Below are positions 52,901-61,900 of a DNA stretch of 64,000 nt, in pieces. Within the stretch, counting starts at the first letter, position 1. Each line of letters opens with the position of its first letter. The notes beneath the pieces were generated by a model. The model saw nothing but the letters and a program-made list of their open reading frames with translations. It made no database searches and was not told the origin of the DNA. The stretch covers positions 4,169,001 through 4,233,000 of the forward strand of contig NC_133170.1 of assembly GCF_040802235.1 (NCBI RefSeq), given 5' to 3'. The stretch comes from Manis javanica. Its lineage: Eukaryota > Chordata > Mammalia > Pholidota > Manidae. Both the position numbers and the translations under genes were made by a program.

Positions 52901-55900
52901 TGGTACCTGCTGCTCTGGAGGATGGTCGCGTTGTCCCTGAACCTGCAGCGGCTGGTCCGGTGGTGCCTGCCGCTTCCGATGACGGTTCAGTTGTGCCTGG
53001 TTCGGCAGCTGATGGCCCAGTCGTCCCTGAGCCGGCAGCAGCTGGGGCAGTTGTGCCCGGTGATCCCGCGGCTCGTCTGGTTGTCCCTGACACGACACCT
53101 GGTCTGCTGGTCGGTCTCGGCCCGGATGAGGGGCCACTTGTCTCCTCACCCAAAAGGGTGGTTTCAGTTGTTCCCAACACTTCAGCTGACGGTGCCGTCG
53201 TGCCCGGCAAGCGCGACGAGGGTCTGGTTGTCCCTGACGCGACAACACCTGGTCTCGCTGTCCCTGGTGACCCGGACGCCGGTCCCGTTGTCTCTTGCCC
53301 TGCAACCACGACTCCAGTTGTTCCTAGCATCTCAGCTGCTGGCCCAGTGGTACCTGCTGCTCCGGAGGATGGGCGCGTCGTCCCGGAACCTGCAACGGCC
53401 GGTCCGGTTGTCCCTGCCACTTGCGACGATGGTTCTGTTGTGCCTGGTTCTGACGGTGATGGCCCAGTTGTCCCTGAGCCGGCAACAGCTGGTCCAGTCG
53501 TGCCTGGCGATCGGGATGATGGACGCGTTGTCCCTGACGCGACGACACCTGGTCTCGTTGTCCCTGGAGACCCAGAGGACGGCTCACTTGTCTCTCCTCC
53601 TGAGACAATGACTCTAGTTGCTCCGGGTTCTTCCGCTGATGATGGCCCAGTGGTACCTGCTGCTCTGGAGGATGGTCGCGTTGTCCCTGAACCTGCAGCG
53701 GCTGGTCCGGTGGTGCCTGCCGCTTCCGATGACGGTTCAGTTGTGCCTGGTTCGGCAGCTGATGGCCCAGTCGTCCCTGAGCCGGCAGCAGCTGGGGCAG
53801 TTGTGCCCGGTGATCCCGCGGCTCGTCTGGTTGTCCCTGACACGACACCTGGTCTGCTGGTCGGTCTCGGCCCGGATGAGGGGCCACTTGTCTCCTCACC
53901 CAAAAGGGTGGTTTCAGTTGTTCCCAACACTTCAGCTGACGGTGCCGTCGTGCCCGGCAAGCGCGACGAGGGTCTGGTTGTCCCTGACGCGACAACACCT
54001 GGTCTCGCTGTCCCTGGTGACCCGGACGCCGGTCCCGTTGTCTCTTGCCCTGCAACCACGACTCCAGTTGTTCCTAGCATCTCAGCTGCTGGCCCAGTGG
54101 TACCTGCTGCTCCGGAGGATGGGCGCGTCGTCCCGGAACCTGCAACGGCCGGTCCGGTTGTCCCTGCCACTTGCGACGATGGTTCTGTTGTGCCTGGTTC
54201 TGACGGTGATGGCCCAGTTGTCCCTGAGCCGGCAACAGCTGGTCCAGTCGTGCCTGGCGATCGGGATGATGGACGCGTTGTCCCTGACGCGACGACACCT
54301 GGTCTCGTTGTCCCTGGAGACCCAGAGGACGGCTCACTTGTCTCTCCTCCTGAGACAATGACTCTAGTTGCTCCGGGTTCTTCCGCTGATGATGGCCCAG
54401 TGGTACCTGCTGCTCTGGAGGATGGTCGCGTTGTCCCTGAACCTGCAGCGGCTGGTCCGGTGGTGCCTGCCGCTTCCGATGACGGTTCAGTTGTGCCTGG
54501 TTCGGCAGCTGATGGCCCAGTCGTCCCTGAGCCGGCAGCAGCTGGGGCAGTTGTGCCCGGTGATCCCGCGGCTCGTCTGGTTGTCCCTGACACGACACCT
54601 GGTCTGCTGGTCGGTCTCGGCCCGGATGAGGGGCCACTTGTCTCCTCACCCAAAAGGGTGGTTTCAGTTGTTCCCAACACTTCAGCTGACGGTGCCGTCG
54701 TGCCCGGCAAGCGCGACGAGGGTCTGGTTGTCCCTGACGCGACAACACCTGGTCTCGCTGTCCCTGGTGACCCGGACGCCGGTCCCGTTGTCTCTTGCCC
54801 TGCAACCACGACTCCAGTTGTTCCTAGCATCTCAGCTGCTGGCCCAGTGGTACCTGCTGCTCCGGAGGATGGGCGCGTCGTCCCGGAACCTGCAACGGCC
54901 GGTCCGGTTGTCCCTGCCACTTGCGACGATGGTTCTGTTGTGCCTGGTTCTGACGGTGATGGCCCAGTTGTCCCTGAGCCGGCAACAGCTGGTCCAGTCG
55001 TGCCTGGCGATCGGGATGATGGACGCGTTGTCCCTGACGCGACGACACCTGGTCTCGTTGTCCCTGGAGACCCAGAGGACGGCTCACTTGTCTCTCCTCC
55101 TGAGACAATGACTCTAGTTGCTCCGGGTTCTTCCGCTGATGATGGCCCAGTGGTACCTGCTGCTCTGGAGGATGGTCGCGTTGTCCCTGAACCTGCAGCG
55201 GCTGGTCCGGTGGTGCCTGCCGCTTCCGATGACGGTTCAGTTGTGCCTGGTTCGGCAGCTGATGGCCCAGTCGTCCCTGAGCCGGCAGCAGCTGGGGCAG
55301 TTGTGCCCGGTGATCCCGCGGCTCGTCTGGTTGTCCCTGACACGACACCTGGTCTGCTGGTCGGTCTCGGCCCGGATGAGGGGCCACTTGTCTCCTCACC
55401 CAAAAGGGTGGTTTCAGTTGTTCCCAACACTTCAGCTGACGGTGCCGTCGTGCCCGGCAAGCGCGACGAGGGTCTGGTTGTCCCTGACGCGACAACACCT
55501 GGTCTCGCTGTCCCTGGTGACCCGGACGCCGGTCCCGTTGTCTCTTGCCCTGCAACCACGACTCCAGTTGTTCCTAGCATCTCAGCTGCTGGCCCAGTGG
55601 TACCTGCTGCTCCGGAGGATGGGCGCGTCGTCCCGGAACCTGCAACGGCCGGTCCGGTTGTCCCTGCCACTTGCGACGATGGTTCTGTTGTGCCTGGTTC
55701 TGACGGTGATGGCCCAGTTGTCCCTGAGCCGGCAACAGCTGGTCCAGTCGTGCCTGGCGATCGGGATGATGGACGCGTTGTCCCTGACGCGACGACACCT
55801 GGTCTCGTTGTCCCTGGAGACCCAGAGGACGGCTCACTTGTCTCTCCTCCTGAGACAATGACTCTAGTTGCTCCGGGTTCTTCCGCTGATGATGGCCCAG

Positions 55901-58900
55901 TGGTACCTGCTGCTCTGGAGGATGGTCGCGTTGTCCCTGAACCTGCAGCGGCTGGTCCGGTGGTGCCTGCCGCTTCCGATGACGGTTCAGTTGTGCCTGG
56001 TTCGGCAGCTGATGGCCCAGTCGTCCCTGAGCCGGCAGCAGCTGGGGCAGTTGTGCCCGGTGATCCCGCGGCTCGTCTGGTTGTCCCTGACACGACACCT
56101 GGTCTGCTGGTCGGTCTCGGCCCGGATGAGGGGCCACTTGTCTCCTCACCCAAAAGGGTGGTTTCAGTTGTTCCCAACACTTCAGCTGACGGTGCCGTCG
56201 TGCCCGGCAAGCGCGACGAGGGTCTGGTTGTCCCTGACGCGACAACACCTGGTCTCGCTGTCCCTGGTGACCCGGACGCCGGTCCCGTTGTCTCTTGCCC
56301 TGCAACCACGACTCCAGTTGTTCCTAGCATCTCAGCTGCTGGCCCAGTGGTACCTGCTGCTCCGGAGGATGGGCGCGTCGTCCCGGAACCTGCAACGGCC
56401 GGTCCGGTTGTCCCTGCCACTTGCGACGATGGTTCTGTTGTGCCTGGTTCTGACGGTGATGGCCCAGTTGTCCCTGAGCCGGCAACAGCTGGTCCAGTCG
56501 TGCCTGGCGATCGGGATGATGGACGCGTTGTCCCTGACGCGACGACACCTGGTCTCGTTGTCCCTGGAGACCCAGAGGACGGCTCACTTGTCTCTCCTCC
56601 TGAGACAATGACTCTAGTTGCTCCGGGTTCTTCCGCTGATGATGGCCCAGTGGTACCTGCTGCTCTGGAGGATGGTCGCGTTGTCCCTGAACCTGCAGCG
56701 GCTGGTCCGGTGGTGCCTGCCGCTTCCGATGACGGTTCAGTTGTGCCTGGTTCGGCAGCTGATGGCCCAGTCGTCCCTGAGCCGGCAGCAGCTGGGGCAG
56801 TTGTGCCCGGTGATCCCGCGGCTCGTCTGGTTGTCCCTGACACGACACCTGGTCTGCTGGTCGGTCTCGGCCCGGATGAGGGGCCACTTGTCTCCTCACC
56901 CAAAAGGGTGGTTTCAGTTGTTCCCAACACTTCAGCTGACGGTGCCGTCGTGCCCGGCAAGCGCGACGAGGGTCTGGTTGTCCCTGACGCGACAACACCT
57001 GGTCTCGCTGTCCCTGGTGACCCGGACGCCGGTCCCGTTGTCTCTTGCCCTGCAACCACGACTCCAGTTGTTCCTAGCATCTCAGCTGCTGGCCCAGTGG
57101 TACCTGCTGCTCCGGAGGATGGGCGCGTCGTCCCGGAACCTGCAACGGCCGGTCCGGTTGTCCCTGCCACTTGCGACGATGGTTCTGTTGTGCCTGGTTC
57201 TGACGGTGATGGCCCAGTTGTCCCTGAGCCGGCAACAGCTGGTCCAGTCGTGCCTGGCGATCGGGATGATGGACGCGTTGTCCCTGACGCGACGACACCT
57301 GGTCTCGTTGTCCCTGGAGACCCAGAGGACGGCTCACTTGTCTCTCCTCCTGAGACAATGACTCTAGTTGCTCCGGGTTCTTCCGCTGATGATGGCCCAG
57401 TGGTACCTGCTGCTCTGGAGGATGGTCGCGTTGTCCCTGAACCTGCAGCGGCTGGTCCGGTGGTGCCTGCCGCTTCCGATGACGGTTCAGTTGTGCCTGG
57501 TTCGGCAGCTGATGGCCCAGTCGTCCCTGAGCCGGCAGCAGCTGGGGCAGTTGTGCCCGGTGATCCCGCGGCTCGTCTGGTTGTCCCTGACACGACACCT
57601 GGTCTGCTGGTCGGTCTCGGCCCGGATGAGGGGCCACTTGTCTCCTCACCCAAAAGGGTGGTTTCAGTTGTTCCCAACACTTCAGCTGACGGTGCCGTCG
57701 TGCCCGGCAAGCGCGACGAGGGTCTGGTTGTCCCTGACGCGACAACACCTGGTCTCGCTGTCCCTGGTGACCCGGACGCCGGTCCCGTTGTCTCTTGCCC
57801 TGCAACCACGACTCCAGTTGTTCCTAGCATCTCAGCTGCTGGCCCAGTGGTACCTGCTGCTCCGGAGGATGGGCGCGTCGTCCCGGAACCTGCAACGGCC
57901 GGTCCGGTTGTCCCTGCCACTTGCGACGATGGTTCTGTTGTGCCTGGTTCTGACGGTGATGGCCCAGTTGTCCCTGAGCCGGCAACAGCTGGTCCAGTCG
58001 TGCCTGGCGATCGGGATGATGGACGCGTTGTCCCTGACGCGACGACACCTGGTCTCGTTGTCCCTGGAGACCCAGAGGACGGCTCACTTGTCTCTCCTCC
58101 TGAGACAATGACTCTAGTTGCTCCGGGTTCTTCCGCTGATGATGGCCCAGTGGTACCTGCTGCTCTGGAGGATGGTCGCGTTGTCCCTGAACCTGCAGCG
58201 GCTGGTCCGGTGGTGCCTGCCGCTTCCGATGACGGTTCAGTTGTGCCTGGTTCGCCAGCTGATGGCCCAGTCGTCCCTGAGCCGGCAGCAGCTGGGGCAG
58301 TTGTGCCCGGTGATCCCGCGGCTCGTCTGGTTGTCCCTGACACGACACCTGGTCTGCTGGTCGGTCTCGGCCCGGATGAGGGGCCACTTGTCTCCTCACC
58401 CAAAAGGGTGGTTTCAGTTGTTCCCAACACTTCAGCTGACGGTGCCGTCGTGCCCGGCAAGCGCGACGAGGGTCTGGTTGTCCCTGACGCGACAACACCT
58501 GGTCTCGCTGTCCCTGGTGACCCGGACGCCGGTCCCGTTGTCTCTTGCCCTGCAACCACGACTCCAGTTGTTCCTAGCATCTCAGCTGCTGGCCCAGTGG
58601 TACCTGCTGCTCCGGAGGATGGGCGCGTCGTCCCGGAACCTGCAACGGCCGGTCCGGTTGTCCCTGCCACTTGCGACGATGGTTCTGTTGTGCCTGGTTC
58701 TGACGGTGATGGCCCAGTTGTCCCTGAGCCGGCAACAGCTGGTCCAGTCGTGCCTGGCGATCGGGATGATGGACGCGTTGTCCCTGACGCGACGACACCT
58801 GGTCTCGTTGTCCCTGGAGACCCAGAGGACGGCTCACTTGTCTCTCCTCCTGAGACAATGACTCTAGTTGCTCCGGGTTCTTCCGCTGATGATGGCCCAG

Positions 58901-61900
58901 TGGTACCTGCTGCTCTGGAGGATGGTCGCGTTGTCCCTGAACCTGCAGCGGCTGGTCCGGTGGTGCCTGCCGCTTCCGATGACGGTTCAGTTGTGCCTGG
59001 TTCGGCAGCTGATGGCCCAGTCGTCCCTGAGCCGGCAGCAGCTGGGGCAGTTGTGCCCGGTGATCCCGCGGCTCGTCTGGTTGTCCCTGACACGACACCT
59101 GGTCTGCTGGTCGGTCTCGGCCCGGATGAGGGGCCACTTGTCTCCTCACCCAAAAGGGTGGTTTCAGTTGTTCCCAACACTTCAGCTGACGGTGCCGTCG
59201 TGCCCGGCAAGCGCGACGAGGGTCTGGTTGTCCCTGACGCGACAACACCTGGTCTCGCTGTCCCTGGTGACCCGGACGCCGGTCCCGTTGTCTCTTGCCC
59301 TGCAACCACGACTCCAGTTGTTCCTAGCATCTCAGCTGCTGGCCCAGTGGTACCTGCTGCTCCGGAGGATGGGCGCGTCGTCCCGGAACCTGCAACGGCC
59401 GGTCCGGTTGTCCCTGCCACTTGCGACGATGGTTCTGTTGTGCCTGGTTCTGACGGTGATGGCCCAGTTGTCCCTGAGCCGGCAACAGCTGGTCCAGTCG
59501 TGCCTGGCGATCGGGATGATGGACGCGTTGTCCCTGACGCGACGACACCTGGTCTCGTTGTCCCTGGAGACCCAGAGGACGGCTCACTTGTCTCTCCTCC
59601 TGAGACAATGACTCTAGTTGCTCCGGGTTCTTCCGCTGATGATGGCCCAGTGGTACCTGCTGCTCTGGAGGATGGTCGCGTTGTCCCTGAACCTGCAGCG
59701 GCTGGTCCGGTGGTGCCTGCCGCTTCCGATGACGGTTCAGTTGTGCCTGGTTCGGCAGCTGATGGCCCAGTCGTCCCTGAGCCGGCAGCAGCTGGGGCAG
59801 TTGTGCCCGGTGATCCCGCGGCTCGTCTGGTTGTCCCTGACACGACACCTGGTCTGCTGGTCGGTCTCGGCCCGGATGAGGGGCCACTTGTCTCCTCACC
59901 CAAAAGGGTGGTTTCAGTTGTTCCCAACACTTCAGCTGACGGTGCCGTCGTGCCCGGCAAGCGCGACGAGGGTCTGGTTGTCCCTGACGCGACAACACCT
60001 GGTCTCGCTGTCCCTGGTGACCCGGACGCCGGTCCCGTTGTCTCTTGCCCTGCAACCACGACTCCAGTTGTTCCTAGCATCTCAGCTGCTGGCCCAGTGG
60101 TACCTGCTGCTCCGGAGGATGGGCGCGTCGTCCCGGAACCTGCAACGGCCGGTCCGGTTGTCCCTGCCACTTGCGACGATGGTTCTGTTGTGCCTGGTTC
60201 TGACGGTGATGGCCCAGTTGTCCCTGAGCCGGCAACAGCTGGTCCAGTCGTGCCTGGCGATCGGGATGATGGACGCGTTGTCCCTGACGCGACGACACCT
60301 GGTCTCGTTGTCCCTGGAGACCCAGAGGACGGCTCACTTGTCTCTCCTCCTGAGACAATGACTCTAGTTGCTCCGGGTTCTTCCGCTGATGATGGCCCAG
60401 TGGTACCTGCTGCTCTGGAGGATGGTCGCGTTGTCCCTGAACCTGCAGCGGCTGGTCCGGTGGTGCCTGCCGCTTCCGATGACGGTTCAGTTGTGCCTGG
60501 TTCGGCAGCTGATGGCCCAGTCGTCCCTGAGCCGGCAGCAGCTGGGGCAGTTGTGCCCGGTGATCCCGCGGCTCGTCTGGTTGTCCCTGACACGACACCT
60601 GGTCTGCTGGTCGGTCTCGGCCCGGATGAGGGGCCACTTGTCTCCTCACCCAAAAGGGTGGTTTCAGTTGTTCCCAACACTTCAGCTGACGGTGCCGTCG
60701 TGCCCGGCAAGCGCGACGAGGGTCTGGTTGTCCCTGACGCGACAACACCTGGTCTCGCTGTCCCTGGTGACCCGGACGCCGGTCCCGTTGTCTCTTGCCC
60801 TGCAACCACGACTCCAGTTGTTCCTAGCATCTCAGCTGCTGGCCCAGTGGTACCTGCTGCTCCGGAGGATGGGCGCGTCGTCCCGGAACCTGCAACGGCC
60901 GGTCCGGTTGTCCCTGCCACTTGCGACGATGGTTCTGTTGTGCCTGGTTCTGACGGTGATGGCCCAGTTGTCCCTGAGCCGGCAACAGCTGGTCCAGTCG
61001 TGCCTGGCGATCGGGATGATGGACGCGTTGTCCCTGACGCGACGACACCTGGTCTCGTTGTCCCTGGAGACCCAGAGGACGGCTCACTTGTCTCTCCTCC
61101 TGAGACAATGACTCTAGTTGCTCCGGGTTCTTCCGCTGATGATGGCCCAGTGGTACCTGCTGCTCTGGAGGATGGTCGCGTTGTCCCTGAACCTGCAGCG
61201 GCTGGTCCGGTGGTGCCTGCCGCTTCCGATGACGGTTCAGTTGTGCCTGGTTCGGCAGCTGATGGCCCAGTCGTCCCTGAGCCGGCAGCAGCTGGGGCAG
61301 TTGTGCCCGGTGATCCCGCGGCTCGTCTGGTTGTCCCTGACACGACACCTGGTCTGCTGGTCGGTCTCGGCCCGGATGAGGGGCCACTTGTCTCCTCACC
61401 CAAAAGGGTGGTTTCAGTTGTTCCCAACACTTCAGCTGACGGTGCCGTCGTGCCCGGCAAGCGCGACGAGGGTCTGGTTGTCCCTGACGCGACAACACCT
61501 GGTCTCGCTGTCCCTGGTGACCCGGACGCCGGTCCCGTTGTCTCTTGCCCTGCAACCACGACTCCAGTTGTTCCTAGCATCTCAGCTGCTGGCCCAGTGG
61601 TACCTGCTGCTCCGGAGGATGGGCGCGTCGTCCCGGAACCTGCAACGGCCGGTCCGGTTGTCCCTGCCACTTGCGACGATGGTTCTGTTGTGCCTGGTTC
61701 TGACGGTGATGGCCCAGTTGTCCCTGAGCCGGCAACAGCTGGTCCAGTCGTGCCTGGCGATCGGGATGATGGACGCGTTGTCCCTGACGCGACGACACCT
61801 GGTCTCGTTGTCCCTGGAGACCCAGAGGACGGCTCACTTGTCTCTCCTCCTGAGACAATGACTCTAGTTGCTCCGGGTTCTTCCGCTGATGATGGCCCAG

